Assembly: GCA_017559135.1 (NCBI GenBank)
Contig: JAFYSZ010000020.1
Coordinates: 1 to 64,000 of the forward strand
Length of the DNA stretch: 64,000 bases
DNA from: Bacteroidales bacterium
Lineage (GTDB): Bacteria > Bacteroidota > Bacteroidia > Bacteroidales > P3
Direction of reading: 5' to 3'
A program made the position numbers and the translations under genes. The notes below the pieces were generated by a model. That model made no database searches and was not told the DNA's origin. It worked only from the letters and a program-made list of their open reading frames with translations. Below, piece after piece: positions 27,032 through 37,331 of the stretch; within the stretch, counting starts at the first letter, position 1; each line of letters begins with the position of its first letter.

Positions 27032-29755
27032 ATGATTGATAAATTAATAAATATTCTTAAACAAAGGAATTTAAGTTTTTTAAAAAATGGTGATTTATAC
27101 ACTTTTAACATAAATAATATATCTATTGTATTAGATAAAGCAAAACGTAAATTTGAAATTCCTCAAATTAAATATGGTAGAGAAAGTATTTTTAACTTGA
27201 GAAATGAAGAAAATTTATCTGTTGTAATGCTTCTTATTCAATTAATTGAAAAGGGGTACTCAATAGATAATATAGAGTTAGAAAAATCATATCAAACGGG
27301 ACATTCTCCGATATATCCAGACGTAACATTAAATAACCCAAACAATGGGGATGTATATTTTATTGAAGTAAAAAATAAAAATGAATTTGATAGTTACTCT
27401 AATCCTAATAACGAAAAAAAGGTAAAGCAATTATTTTCTTATGCTATGCAGGAATCTTCTACAAAAATTGCGTCTTTTTATTCTTACGATTTTGATAATA
27501 ACAAACCTTTATTCGCTTCTGTTTTTTGTGAAGATTTGCGAAAAAGTTCTATCAATACAGATGATTTTTTTGATAGATGGAACAAAATATTTGATAAATC
27601 AAATTGGATTGATGATAACGAAATATTTTTAATTTCTAAAAAAATTATAAAATTTGAACAATTAGAAAACATAAATAAAGAGGATACTGATATTTTATTT
27701 AGGCAGTTTCAAACTATACTCCGTCTTAATTCTGTTTCAGATAAACCTACAGCATTTATGAAAATGATAAATTTGTTTCTTTCTAAATTGGCAGATGAAA
27801 TAAGTGAAGATAAATCATTTAGCTATGTAGATTATATGGGTAATATAAATAAGATAGACGGATTAAAATTTCAATATATAGATGGAGAAACCCCTGAATC
27901 ATTTATGAAAAGGCTAAATGATTTGTATAAAGAAGGAATGAAACAATACTTAAATAAAAATGTAATAGATTACAATGATAATGATATAGAAGAAGCATTA
28001 GGAAATGGTAATAATATAAAACAAAACGAATTAAAGAAGATTTTTGATGATTTAAGACTGAAAAAGGACGTTACATTTTCATTTATAGATGTTTATGATG
28101 AGGATACATTCTTTGAAAATTATCGTATCGTAAAGGATATTGTATCAATGATAGAAAGATATAAATTGAAATACGAAACTCAGCATCAGTTCTTAGGTGA
28201 TTTCTTTGAAGAAATGCTGAACACAAGTTTAAAACAAGAAGCAGGACAATTTTTTACCCCCTATCCTTTGGTTAATTTTATGATAAATTCATTAGATATA
28301 GAAAAAAGGATTTCAGATTCATTGGAAAATAGGAATATAGATTTCATCCCTAAAGCCATAGATTATGCATGTGGAGCAGGACACTTTCTTGTAAATTATA
28401 TGTCATCTATTCAAAAATATATAACTTCAATAGATGAGACTAAATGTACTAATGATCAAAAAAAGAGAAAAAATGCTTATATGAGTGACCCTTATTCATG
28501 GGTAAAGAATTGTGTTGTTGGGATTGAAAAAGATTATCGATTAGCTAAAACTACCAAAATAGCAACATTCCTAAATGGAGATGGTATGGCAGATATTATT
28601 TCGGGTGATGGGATAAATAAGTTTTCTTGTAAAGAATATAAAAACACAATACTTTACAATACAAGTAATAAGAATGAAATTTTTGATTATGTAATATCTA
28701 ATCCTCCATATTCTGTTGAAGGATTTATGTTGAACTTTCAACGAAATGGAATAGACAAAAATAGTAATACATTTTCTTTATTAAAAGATGATTTAACTTC
28801 AAAAGAAACTTGTATTGAAATTTATTTTGTAGAAAGGATGTGGCAATTATTAAAAAACAATGGTATTGGAGCGATTGTTTTGCCACAAAGCGTGCTGTCT
28901 CAATCTAAATATAAATATTTAAGAGAGTTTTTATTTAATAATTTTAAAATACTTTCTTTGCTCTTGACTGCGGATATTACGTTTTCTGATACTACAACTA
29001 GTCCTGTTATTCTATTTGTGCAAAAGTGTAAAATTAAAACATTGGATTATAAAGTTTTAATACATAAATCCCCTAAATATAGTAACCCTACTGGACAAAA
29101 AATGAAAAATAAAGAAAAGGAATTTTTAGGATACGAATTTAGTTCAGATAGAAATAAACCAACAACTACTATTTTAAAAACATCGGTATTATCCAATTTG
29201 TCTGTAATAACAAAAGAATTTATAGAAAATAGGGGAAATAATGTTAATATTGATAATGTAAATAGTGAATTTACAGAAATAAGATTATTGTCTGAAATAA
29301 TATTAAACCAAGATAAAGATTATGTAGGTGATATTTATCCTAAATACAAGAAAAAAGGAGGATTGCCACTAAGTTGTTTTTGTAAAATAAACGCAAGAAC
29401 AGAAGAATCATTTGATATACTTCCTAAAAATTATATAGAAATAGGTAATTTAAAAGACCAAATTCCTTCAAAGCAAAAAAGAACAACAAGATATTGTAAA
29501 CAAGGAGATATTTTAATATCATCACTTACTCCAAGACCCGAACAAATTGTAATAGCACAAGACGACTTTATGTTAACAACAGCAATACATGTATTATCTG
29601 ATTTTAAAGATGAAAAGACAAGAAATTTAATTTTAGAGTTTTTGCGAACAGATGAATGTATTGCTCAAATGAATACATTGTTAGATGGATTTAAAGTTAC
29701 TTATGCCAAAATATCTGAACAAAACTTGTATAACAATGTAAATATTTGTATATAA
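27032..29755 (+). CDS. Type IIG restriction-modification enzyme (nuclease-methylase-specificity fusion)
   Basis: 907 residues from the ATG at 27032; a longer frame begins with TTG at 27005, inside the leader 3' stem, and is rejected. N-terminal PD-(D/E)xK nuclease: PDVTL (~D97) and FIEVKNK (~E112-x-K114). A helical linker follows, then a HsdM-like N6-adenine methylase with GQFFTP (~405-410), motif I DYACGAGHF (~444-452) and NPPY (~557-560). The C-terminal ~150 residues look like one target-recognition domain (KQGDILISSLTPRPEQIVI). One protein thus does cleavage, methylation and recognition. No separate methylase is adjacent. Leader copy B is its 5' UTR. Confidence 0.9.
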   Translation: MIDKLINILKQRNLSFLKNGDLYTFNINNISIVLDKAKRKFEIPQIKYGRESIFNLRNEENLSVVMLLIQLIEKGYSIDNIELEKSYQTGHSPIYPDVTLNNPNNGDVYFIEVKNKNEFDSYSNPNNEKKVKQLFSYAMQESSTKIASFYSYDFDNNKPLFASVFCEDLRKSSINTDDFFDRWNKIFDKSNWIDDNEIFLISKKIIKFEQLENINKEDTDILFRQFQTILRLNSVSDKPTAFMKMINLFLSKLADEISEDKSFSYVDYMGNINKIDGLKFQYIDGETPESFMKRLNDLYKEGMKQYLNKNVIDYNDNDIEEALGNGNNIKQNELKKIFDDLRLKKDVTFSFIDVYDEDTFFENYRIVKDIVSMIERYKLKYETQHQFLGDFFEEMLNTSLKQEAGQFFTPYPLVNFMINSLDIEKRISDSLENRNIDFIPKAIDYACGAGHFLVNYMSSIQKYITSIDETKCTNDQKKRKNAYMSDPYSWVKNCVVGIEKDYRLAKTTKIATFLNGDGMADIISGDGINKFSCKEYKNTILYNTSNKNEIFDYVISNPPYSVEGFMLNFQRNGIDKNSNTFSLLKDDLTSKETCIEIYFVERMWQLLKNNGIGAIVLPQSVLSQSKYKYLREFLFNNFKILSLLLTADITFSDTTTSPVILFVQKCKIKTLDYKVLIHKSPKYSNPTGQKMKNKEKEFLGYEFSSDRNKPTTTILKTSVLSNLSVITKEFIENRGNNVNIDNVNSEFTEIRLLSEIILNQDKDYVGDIYPKYKKKGGLPLSCFCKINARTEESFDILPKNYIEIGNLKDQIPSKQKRTTRYCKQGDILISSLTPRPEQIVIAQDDFMLTTAIHVLSDFKDEKTRNLILEFLRTDECIAQMNTLLDGFKVTYAKISEQNLYNNVNICI

Positions 29756-29891
29756 ACAGATATAATGCCTTTTTATAATATTGCTTTTCTTTTATCTCAA
29801 TTTATATTATTAAAAAGTCTTTTTTTTATTGTTTTGATTATTGATATTTATATTTGTATAAAGAACAGTCATAGTATATACAAAAAAAAGA

Positions 29892-29936
29892 AAAACGCTC
29901 GTAAGTCTTTGTTTTAATCAGACAAACGAGCGTTTT
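29892..29936 (-). terminator. Repeat-family terminator T1 (after porQ)
   Basis: Stem AAAACGCTCG/CGAGCGTTTT with an inner GTC/GAC stem. Read on the minus strand the arm CGTTTGTC and the loop side AAAGACTTACG match the terminators at 57868 and 62613, so this copy is oriented with the minus-strand porQ gene that ends at 29962. Confidence 0.85.
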
Positions 29937-29961
29937 GTTTTTCTTTAATAAAGTTTGAAAA

Positions 29962-30987
29962 TTATAATTGCACTATTAGGCTTATGTAATTAGGAGCTCC
30001 GTAGCGGTGATATTCGTTTCGTGAGTAGCAAAGGCGAAAGCGTGAATAGTTTATGCCGATTCCGTAGGATAAGCCTGCAAGAGAGAATGCGTCTTTAAGG
30101 TACATTTCTCTGTTTTGTTTCCATGAATAGCCTGCTGCTATGTAAAAATATTTTGAGGGTGCAAATTCTACTCCTATTTGTAGGTGTCGAAATGTGTTGT
30201 CAAGTATTCCGACAAATTTATTCTCTTTTGTAACCTCTCCGTTAAGGTCTATTTCGTCTCTTGGGTTTAATGGATCGTCTTCTCTAAGGTTCCATTTGTG
30301 TAGGTTGGTGATTGCGGCGTATATTGTTAAGGGTGCGTGTGCTAATTTTTTGCTTGCTGCGAGTTGAAGGTCAAATGGGAGTGAGAAGTCTTGGGTTGCA
30401 AAGGTTTTTATTTGCTTTCCCATATTGCGTGCCATGAGTGAAACGGCCCAAGTGCGATCGGAGGATTGGTAACTTGCGGAAAGGTCTATGGCTAAGGCAA
30501 AGGCGTTGTAGGATTCGTATTGTGAGAAAACTGGTTTAAGGTTTGCTCCTATGTAAACGTTGGAGTCTAACATTTTTCCCCATGAAAGCGTGAATACATA
30601 GTCGGCGGCGTTGAATTTTCCTACTACATCGCCGTTTTCTTCGGTCATATCAAAACTGCCGTAGTTTAAGTATTGTACTCCAAGGGCTAAACTTCCAATT
30701 TTATTTAGGGTATGACTGTATGCTAATGTGGCTTGATTGATGCCGGAGAAAAGACTTGTGTATGTTATGCCTACATCGTTGTGATTTTCTTGGCTAAGGG
30801 TTGCAGGATTGTTGATGACTGCGGTTATGTCATCGCTGAAACAAGGTAGAAAATCCATTCCTAATGCTGCTGTTTTTGCGGAAGAATGTAAAGAAAGCAC
30901 TGAATAGACTGCACTGCCGTCTGTTTGTGCTTTTATATTGAGGCTTGTTATTATCAGTATGCTAATCGCTAAAAAATATTTCTTCAT
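29962..30987 (-). CDS. porQ: PorQ, type IX secretion system-associated outer-membrane protein
   Basis: About 341 residues from the ATG at 30987 (MKKYFLAISILI signal peptide, ...NIKAQ); the longer frame to 31056 has no signal-like start. Contains SSAKTAALGMDFLP, an NPATLSQ motif, and alternating strands of a FadL-like barrel seen in PorP/PorV/PorQ proteins. In other Bacteroidetes PorQ works with PorU/PorV/PorZ in attaching cargo at the surface; five T9SS-type cargo genes or cargo-like genes are in this window. Confidence 0.85.
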   Translation of the reverse strand: MKKYFLAISILIITSLNIKAQTDGSAVYSVLSLHSSAKTAALGMDFLPCFSDDITAVINNPATLSQENHNDVGITYTSLFSGINQATLAYSHTLNKIGSLALGVQYLNYGSFDMTEENGDVVGKFNAADYVFTLSWGKMLDSNVYIGANLKPVFSQYESYNAFALAIDLSASYQSSDRTWAVSLMARNMGKQIKTFATQDFSLPFDLQLAASKKLAHAPLTIYAAITNLHKWNLREDDPLNPRDEIDLNGEVTKENKFVGILDNTFRHLQIGVEFAPSKYFYIAAGYSWKQNREMYLKDAFSLAGLSYGIGINYSRFRLCYSRNEYHRYGAPNYISLIVQL

Positions 30988-31032
30988 AATATTATTATAA
31001 CTAAAAAAAATATTTCTTATTGTTGTTGTTAT

Positions 31033-31068
31033 AAAAAAATAGGACGAAGTTTGCAACCTCGTCCTATT
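31033..31068 (-). terminator. Terminator after the propeller T9SS gene
   Basis: AATAGGACGA (31038-31047) pairs with TCGTCCTATT (31059-31068); on the minus strand it is followed by a T run (31040-31033). Separates the gene ending at 31087 from porQ. Confidence 0.85.
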
Positions 31069-31086
31069 TCGTTTTTTATTTTTTTA

Positions 31087-34000
31087 TTATTGAACTATCA
31101 ATTTAGCAGCTTGTGTTGTTTGATTTGTTACAACTTGTATCATATAAATTCCTTTGTTTAGTGAATTTAATGATATTTCTTGTGTGTGTAATCCTGCTGA
31201 TTGATTTCCTTTGTTTAGGCTTGAAATTAATCTTCCGTTCATATCAAATATGTTAAGTGTAACTTTTGAAGATGAATTTAAGCTGTAACTTAATGTTGTT
31301 CTGTTTTGTGCAGGGTTTGGATACAAATTAACGTTTGTTGCTGCTATTTCTGCTACTGAATTTAAGCTTACAGGTTCTGGTCTTTCGCTTGCAATGTTGT
31401 CATAGTTCATAAATAAACCTTTTCCGTAAGTTGCTGCATAGATAGCTCCTGGATATTTTGTTTCGCTGTAAACATTGTTTTGAGCATTTGTTGCTATGTA
31501 AGTTGTAAATTGAATAGATGGTAAGTTAGCTGTTTGTTGGAATAAGTCATATACAGGGATTGATGGGAAGTTTGCTTCTTTTGTCCAAACAACGTTTGCT
31601 GCTGTGTAGTCAGTTGTTTTGTAAACTCCGTCATCTGTTCCTACGTAAACTGTTGAATCTCCTGTGCTTACTTTTTCTACTAATGCTGTGTAAACAGGTT
31701 TTTGAATGTTTTCTCCTAATGAGATTTCTGTGAATATAATGTCTTCAACGTTTTCTGCTGTTAGGTTTTCTACTCTGTAAATGTTTGCTCCTGGTGCATA
31801 ACCTTGGAATGTTACTATTGCTGTTGAAGCATCGTCAGCATAAACTATTGAAGATATACTTCTTTCGTATGATGCTATTTCATTTAATGTAAAGTTTGCT
31901 GGGTCAGTTGCTGCACCTGAGAATACGCTTAAATTGCTTAAATTATATTGGTTTAATCCTGTTACTCTATATAATTTAGTTGTTGCAGGAGTGTTGTTTG
32001 TTGCATCTATATCTACTGAGAATAATACAGTGTTTCCATCGTTTGATGGAGCAATAGAACGTATTTGACGTTTACCTTCTTCTGCTGAAGAGAAGTTAAA
32101 TAGTTTTACCCAAGGAAGTGAGTTAGGATTGTTTGGTTGGAATGTCTTTGTGAAGTTCATTGCTTCGTTACAAACATATAATCCGTTTGTTCCTCCAATG
32201 AATAATCTAGTTTTGATAGGGCTTGCAACAGCTATTGCTGTATCTTGTGTTGTTATAAAATCTAATACTTCTTCTTCTGTGTAGTCTGATGTGACTGTTC
32301 CAAATTCTTCTGCTGTGAAAATATAGAAGAATGGATATCCAAGGTTGTTACTTTGAACTAATGCAGAGTCTCCTGCTTTCAATTCAAATCCATGGCTGTA
32401 AGCATAGTTTGTTCCGTTTCTTCTGATTGTAAGTTTGTCATTTAATTTTAAGAAAACTGTATCTCTTGTTGCTTCTGGTGCATTAAATGATTCCCAATAA
32501 GCCATTGGTGTAATAAATGGAGACTTCTCAGGAGATTTTGTTACGTTTCCGTTCATAAATGAAAGGTTGCTTCCTGCTCCGTAGTTCCAAGTTTGGTCGT
32601 TTATTGACTCATAATCGTTGTTATCGCTATATGTTCTTGTGATCGCCATATAAGGTCTTGCTAAAACAACAGGTTTCTTTACTTGTGGTAAAGATTGGTG
32701 AATTGCAGAAGCTAAAACGTTGCTTCCTGTTTGAGATGCTATATCTGTTGAATAAGGAGCAACAAGGTCTGCAACTGCAGAGTATCCTGCACTATTAGGA
32801 GACCAAATTGTTTCTGCTGATTTTGATTCTGTGCTTGGAGTTGGAATATAGCTTATAGCATTACTTTGTGCTGCTCCAAATACTGCTCCGTCATTTGTTG
32901 AAGCTACGTTGTAGTATTGTGAACTTACTAATCCTTTATTGCAAGCATGCCATTGTATGAATTGAGTTAATGGATCTTGTTTGTAGATATAAATACCTGC
33001 ATCAGTTGCGAGGTAAATTTTTATTGAATCTTCTGCTGTTTGAGGGTTAGGATCAAATGCTACTGCGTGAATTCCTGGTGCTACATACATGCCACTGTTT
33101 CTTTCTTCTGAACTACTTGCAATTGTGTTGTAGTAATAAACAGGGTCGTTGTTAGCATTGAAACCTGAAACTACGTTTGTTCCTGCTGCATATATAAATT
33201 CTTCATCTCTATCATTGATTGCAATTGACATTCCTTCGCCTGTACCAAGATATAGTGAGCCTGATGTTGCTAATTCCCATTTTTCTGGTGTTTGTCTGTA
33301 AATTGCTTCGTTTACATAGTAGCCTTGTTCTGTATATTTGTAATATCTTAATAATGCGTATAACTTATCTGCTTCGTTTAAACAGAAAGATAATTCAATT
33401 CCATTGATAATGTCTTCGCTATTTAAGCCAATAGATTGTTTTGTTAAAGAATTAGAAAACTCAGAGTTTGCATCGTTTGCTATTGCTACGGCTGCGTCAT
33501 CGTTGAATATGTATGCTACGGCTATTTTTCCGTTTGCAGAAACTTTAATGTCTGTAACATTAACATATTGATTGCCTGCAATTGGTTGTGTGGTCCATTC
33601 TCCGTTAGCAAATACTTTTAATCCTCCATTTTTTGTTGCAACGAATAATTTTCCTCCTGCAAATGCCATGTCATTTATGTAGATCCATTCGCTCATTATA
33701 TCATATTCTTCAGGAGTTGTTCCTTCCATTTGAGTGAAAGAAATATTGGTTGCAACAAATTGATATTTGGCTTCGTCTGTTTGAAGATTTGCTGCCCAAT
33801 TCTTCTCAAATCCGTCTGCTTTATAAACACCTTTTCCTGGCAATCCTGTTTTGAAGTGTTTTTTTCCTGCATCTGCGTCAGAATAATGACCTTCTCCTGT
33901 TCCTACATAGAGAACACCGTTTTCGTCTTGTGCTATTGAAGTAGCAACATAAGAACGGTTTTCTCCATCTCCAAGAGGAATTTCTTGCCAATTAGTTCCA

Positions 34001-34248
34001 TCGTTTACGCTTACAAATAATCCGCCCGCAGGTGAACACGCATAAATAACGTTGTCATTGAATTTGTCAAACATTATGGTGCGTACACGTCCTGCAACGT
34101 TGTTTGGTCCTATTTGATGCCAACCTGTGATAACTTGGTTGGTATCTCCTTCTCCTTCTGCTGTTGCAATTGGAGTAGCCTTGGCTGGAGCGAAAGCTCC
34201 AACAAGAAAGAAAACAGCTAAACCTAAGAGTAACTTTCTGCTTTTCAT
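31087..34248 (-). CDS. Secreted beta-propeller (sialidase/VPS10-like) protein with T9SS sorting domain
   Basis: 1053 residues. Signal peptide (MKSRKLLLGLAVFFLVGAFAPAKA), then GPNNVAGRVRTIMFD and repeated GGLFVSVNDGTNW / YVGTGEGHY-type strands typical of BNR/VPS10-like propellers spread over ~45-950. The C-terminal ~80 residues form a T9SS type A domain (VNLYPNPAQNRTTLSYSL ... GIYMIQVV). Likely surface-exported; no catalytic residues could be named, so a sialidase activity is not claimed. Confidence 0.88.
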   Translation of the reverse strand: MKSRKLLLGLAVFFLVGAFAPAKATPIATAEGEGDTNQVITGWHQIGPNNVAGRVRTIMFDKFNDNVIYACSPAGGLFVSVNDGTNWQEIPLGDGENRSYVATSIAQDENGVLYVGTGEGHYSDADAGKKHFKTGLPGKGVYKADGFEKNWAANLQTDEAKYQFVATNISFTQMEGTTPEEYDIMSEWIYINDMAFAGGKLFVATKNGGLKVFANGEWTTQPIAGNQYVNVTDIKVSANGKIAVAYIFNDDAAVAIANDANSEFSNSLTKQSIGLNSEDIINGIELSFCLNEADKLYALLRYYKYTEQGYYVNEAIYRQTPEKWELATSGSLYLGTGEGMSIAINDRDEEFIYAAGTNVVSGFNANNDPVYYYNTIASSSEERNSGMYVAPGIHAVAFDPNPQTAEDSIKIYLATDAGIYIYKQDPLTQFIQWHACNKGLVSSQYYNVASTNDGAVFGAAQSNAISYIPTPSTESKSAETIWSPNSAGYSAVADLVAPYSTDIASQTGSNVLASAIHQSLPQVKKPVVLARPYMAITRTYSDNNDYESINDQTWNYGAGSNLSFMNGNVTKSPEKSPFITPMAYWESFNAPEATRDTVFLKLNDKLTIRRNGTNYAYSHGFELKAGDSALVQSNNLGYPFFYIFTAEEFGTVTSDYTEEEVLDFITTQDTAIAVASPIKTRLFIGGTNGLYVCNEAMNFTKTFQPNNPNSLPWVKLFNFSSAEEGKRQIRSIAPSNDGNTVLFSVDIDATNNTPATTKLYRVTGLNQYNLSNLSVFSGAATDPANFTLNEIASYERSISSIVYADDASTAIVTFQGYAPGANIYRVENLTAENVEDIIFTEISLGENIQKPVYTALVEKVSTGDSTVYVGTDDGVYKTTDYTAANVVWTKEANFPSIPVYDLFQQTANLPSIQFTTYIATNAQNNVYSETKYPGAIYAATYGKGLFMNYDNIASERPEPVSLNSVAEIAATNVNLYPNPAQNRTTLSYSLNSSSKVTLNIFDMNGRLISSLNKGNQSAGLHTQEISLNSLNKGIYMIQVVTNQTTQAAKLIVQ

Positions 34249-34301
34249 AATTTACTTTTCTTTATTTCTACTATTATTAATTTTTTCCTACTTTAAGTCG
34301 G

Positions 34302-34332
34302 CAAAAGTACAAAAAAAATGTTTTGCACCAAA
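34302..34332 (-). promoter_or_regulatory. Promoter of the propeller T9SS gene
   Basis: On the minus strand TTTG (34332-34329), 19 nt, TACTTTTG (34309-34302). Confidence 0.85.
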
Positions 34333-34519
34333 ATATTTTAATTAAAAAATCAAAGAAATAAAAAAATAAAACAAAGAAATAATTTCTTAATTCAAAGAAA
34401 TATTTTGCTAAAACAAAGAATTATTTTAATATTTCTTAACTTTGCAACTTTAACTATATAATAATTGAGATTTATTGGCGTTTTTACTTTTGAAATGTAA
34501 ATTGTACTAAATATTAATT

Positions 34520-35503
34520 ATGGATATAATAGAATTAAATAAAAGAATTGAACAAGAAAGTGCTTTTGTTGATGCAATGACTTTTGAAATTTCAAAGGTT
34601 ATTGTGGGACAAAAAAATATGGTTGAAAGATTGATTATTGCATTGTTGGCAGATGGTCATATATTGCTTGAAGGTGTTCCTGGCCTTGCAAAAACGCAAG
34701 CGATAACTGCTTTAGCAAAGACAATAAATGCGAAATTTAGTAGAATACAATTTACTCCTGACTTATTGCCTGCGGATGTTACGGGTACGATGATTTACTC
34801 ACAAAGAGAGGAAGCTTTTACTGTGAAAAAAGGTCCGGTGTTTTCTAACTTTGTTTTGGCAGATGAGATTAACCGTGCACCTGCAAAGGTACAGTCTGCT
34901 TTGTTAGAGGCAATGCAAGAGCGTCAAGTAACAATTGGAGAAGAAACTTTTAAATTAGATGAGCCGTTTTTGGTGCTTGCAACTCAAAATCCACTTGAAC
35001 AAGAAGGAACGTATCCGTTGCCAGAGGCTCAATTGGATAGATTTATGATGAAAGTCGTAATTAATTATCCAAATAAAGAAGAAGAAAAAGAAATATTAAG
35101 AACTCAAATTGCTGCAAAAAGAGCTACAATAACACCTATTGTTTCAATAAAGGATATAATCCGTGCAAGAGAGATAGTGAAGGAGGTGTATTTAGATGCA
35201 AAAATAGAAAATTATATCACCGATATAGTTTTTGCAACACGTTATCCGGAAGAATATGGTTTAGGTAAATTAAAATCTTTAATCAGTTATGGAGCATCGC
35301 CTCGTGCAACAATAAATTTAGCCTTAGCTTCAAGGGCTTTAGCTTTTGTAAGACGAAGAGGATATGTGATTCCAGAAGATGTAAGAAGTATTTGCATGGA
35401 CGTGATGCGTCATAGAATAGGATTAACATACGAGGCAGAGGCAGAAAATATAAAATCAGAAGATATTGTTACCGAAATTATAAATAGAATAGACGTTCCG
35501 TAA
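34520..35503 (+). CDS. MoxR-family AAA+ ATPase
   Basis: 327 residues. Walker A LLEGVPGLAKTQ (~50-61), Walker B VLADEINRAPAKVQSALLEAM (cut here to its core ADEINRAP, ~113-120), sensor and arginine-finger regions YPLPEAQLDRF. First gene of the Bat operon; MoxR ATPases act with von Willebrand A domain partners as chaperone-like assemblies. A TAACTTTG box near 34432-34445 lies upstream. Confidence 0.95.
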   Translation: MDIIELNKRIEQESAFVDAMTFEISKVIVGQKNMVERLIIALLADGHILLEGVPGLAKTQAITALAKTINAKFSRIQFTPDLLPADVTGTMIYSQREEAFTVKKGPVFSNFVLADEINRAPAKVQSALLEAMQERQVTIGEETFKLDEPFLVLATQNPLEQEGTYPLPEAQLDRFMMKVVINYPNKEEEKEILRTQIAAKRATITPIVSIKDIIRAREIVKEVYLDAKIENYITDIVFATRYPEEYGLGKLKSLISYGASPRATINLALASRALAFVRRRGYVIPEDVRSICMDVMRHRIGLTYEAEAENIKSEDIVTEIINRIDVP

Positions 35504-35509
35504 AAAGAT

Positions 35510-36379
35510 ATGTCCACCGAAGAAATTTTAAAAAAGGTTCATAAAATAGAAATTAGAGCAAAACGATTGTCGCAAGAGGTGTTTGCGGGGCAATATCATA
35601 GCGCATTCAAAGGAAAAGGTATGACTTTTAGCGAAGTCAGAGAATATGCTTACGGAGATGAGATAAGAAGTATTGATTGGAACGTAACAGCGAGAAATAA
35701 TAAGCCTTTTGTGAAAATTTATGAAGAAGAAAGGGAATTAACTGTTATGTTGTTGATTGATGTTAGCGGTTCAACCTTTTTTGGCACAGAACAATCGTTG
35801 AAATCTGAGATAATTACAGAAATAGCTGCGGTTTTATCATTTTCTATCATAAAAAATAATGATAAAGTAGGTGTTATATTATTTTCGGATAAAGTAGAAA
35901 AGTATATTCCTCCTAAAAAAGGAGTATCACACATACTAAAAATTATCAGAGAGTTGCTTTTGTTTCGTAAAAATGAAAGAGGAACAAATTTTTCTTTGCC
36001 ATTAGTGTTTTTAAGCAATGTAATCAAAAAACGAGCAAGTTGTTTTCTGATTACAGATTGTTTTGGCAAATTTGATGACAGCCTGCAAATTGTAGCAAAA
36101 CGACACGACTTAACGGCAATCTTTGTAAATGATAGACGAGAGTTTGAATTGCCTAACATAGGCTTAGTACAATTTGAAGATGCTGAGACAAAAGAAAAAA
36201 AATGGATAGATACATCTGATAGAATTACAAGGGAAAATTTTGTTAAGCAAAGACGCATTTTGCAATATGAGAATTTAGCAAAAATTACTAAGTATGGTAT
36301 TGATAGTGTTCAAATAATGGCTTCTGAGGATTACATAAAAGCATTGATAAAATTGTTTTCAAAAAGAGGAAAAGCGTAA
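35510..36379 (+). CDS. DUF58 domain protein (VWA-like)
   Basis: 289 residues. DUF58 core YGDEIRSIDWNVTARNN (~47-63) and a metal-site-like LIDVSGST (~80-87). Standard partner of MoxR, 6 nt downstream of it, in the Bat operon. Confidence 0.93.
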   Translation: MSTEEILKKVHKIEIRAKRLSQEVFAGQYHSAFKGKGMTFSEVREYAYGDEIRSIDWNVTARNNKPFVKIYEEERELTVMLLIDVSGSTFFGTEQSLKSEIITEIAAVLSFSIIKNNDKVGVILFSDKVEKYIPPKKGVSHILKIIRELLLFRKNERGTNFSLPLVFLSNVIKKRASCFLITDCFGKFDDSLQIVAKRHDLTAIFVNDRREFELPNIGLVQFEDAETKEKKWIDTSDRITRENFVKQRRILQYENLAKITKYGIDSVQIMASEDYIKALIKLFSKRGKA

Positions 36380-36380
36380 A

Positions 36381-37331
36381 ATGAAAATAAAAAATCTAAT
36401 AATCGTTGTACTATTAGCAATTTTTAGCATAAATATTACTATTGGACAAACAGTAATAGGAGTAGCTGATAAAAAATCCTATAATATCGGAGATAGAATA
36501 GAGTTTTCTTTTAAAATTCCTTTTGATGCGAAAGTCTCACAAACTCTAATTGTGGGAAAAAGCAATAGTGATAGTTTGGAATTGCATACAACAATTATAG
36601 ATACTATCAGAGAAAATAACAAAGATTATTTGCATTACAAGCAATATTACACGAGTTTTGTTAGCGGAACCAAAAATTTAGGTGAAGGAGTCGCAGTGAA
36701 AATAGGAGATAGTGCAGATAAAATCTTTGAAATTACTCCAATGAGAATAGAAATATTAGAATATCCTATTGATACTACCAAAATAGAAATAAAAGATATT
36801 AAAACTGTATTGGAAGAGAAGTTTACTTTTAAAGAAATCCTGCCTATAATATATGTATTATTAGCTATCCTTATAATAATTATTGGAATTTGCATGCTTA
36901 TTCGTTACATAAAAAAGAAACGACAAAATATAGAAACACCAGAGGTCGTAAAAGTTGAGCCTAAAATATCACCTCACATAAAAGCATTGCAATCATTAGA
37001 GGATTTACGCAAGAAAAAATTAAGTGAAAGAAAGCTTCAAAAGCAATATTACACAGAATTGACAGAAATTATATGGATTTACTTAGAAGAAAGATTTGGG
37101 ATATGCGCTTCAGAAATGACAAGTAGTGAAATTCTTTCGCAAGTAAAGGCAAATAGCAGTATTTCTCAAAAAGATTACAAAATATTAGATGACGTTTTCT
37201 TTATGTCAGACTTAGTTAAGTTTGCAAAATACGAAACAGATCAAATAATTGATAAAAATTTACTTACTTTAACACAACAATTTGTAATAAATACAAAAGA
37301 AGAAATTGAATCAAATGAACCTAATAAGTAA
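36381..37331 (+). CDS. Bat operon membrane protein, DUF4381-like
   Basis: 316 residues. Signal peptide (…ITIGQ), an extracytoplasmic domain to ~150, one strong membrane helix (~155-178, ILPIIYVLLAILIIIIGICM), then a cytoplasmic helical domain. Position between DUF58 and batA matches the small BatD-like or DUF4381-like protein of other Bacteroidetes bat loci. Exact role unknown. Confidence 0.7.
   Translation: MKIKNLIIVVLLAIFSINITIGQTVIGVADKKSYNIGDRIEFSFKIPFDAKVSQTLIVGKSNSDSLELHTTIIDTIRENNKDYLHYKQYYTSFVSGTKNLGEGVAVKIGDSADKIFEITPMRIEILEYPIDTTKIEIKDIKTVLEEKFTFKEILPIIYVLLAILIIIIGICMLIRYIKKKRQNIETPEVVKVEPKISPHIKALQSLEDLRKKKLSERKLQKQYYTELTEIIWIYLEERFGICASEMTSSEILSQVKANSSISQKDYKILDDVFFMSDLVKFAKYETDQIIDKNLLTLTQQFVINTKEEIESNEPNK

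Noticed and set aside
35719..36258. 179-codon minus-strand ORF
   Set aside because: Antisense to the DUF58 gene within a clear operon.
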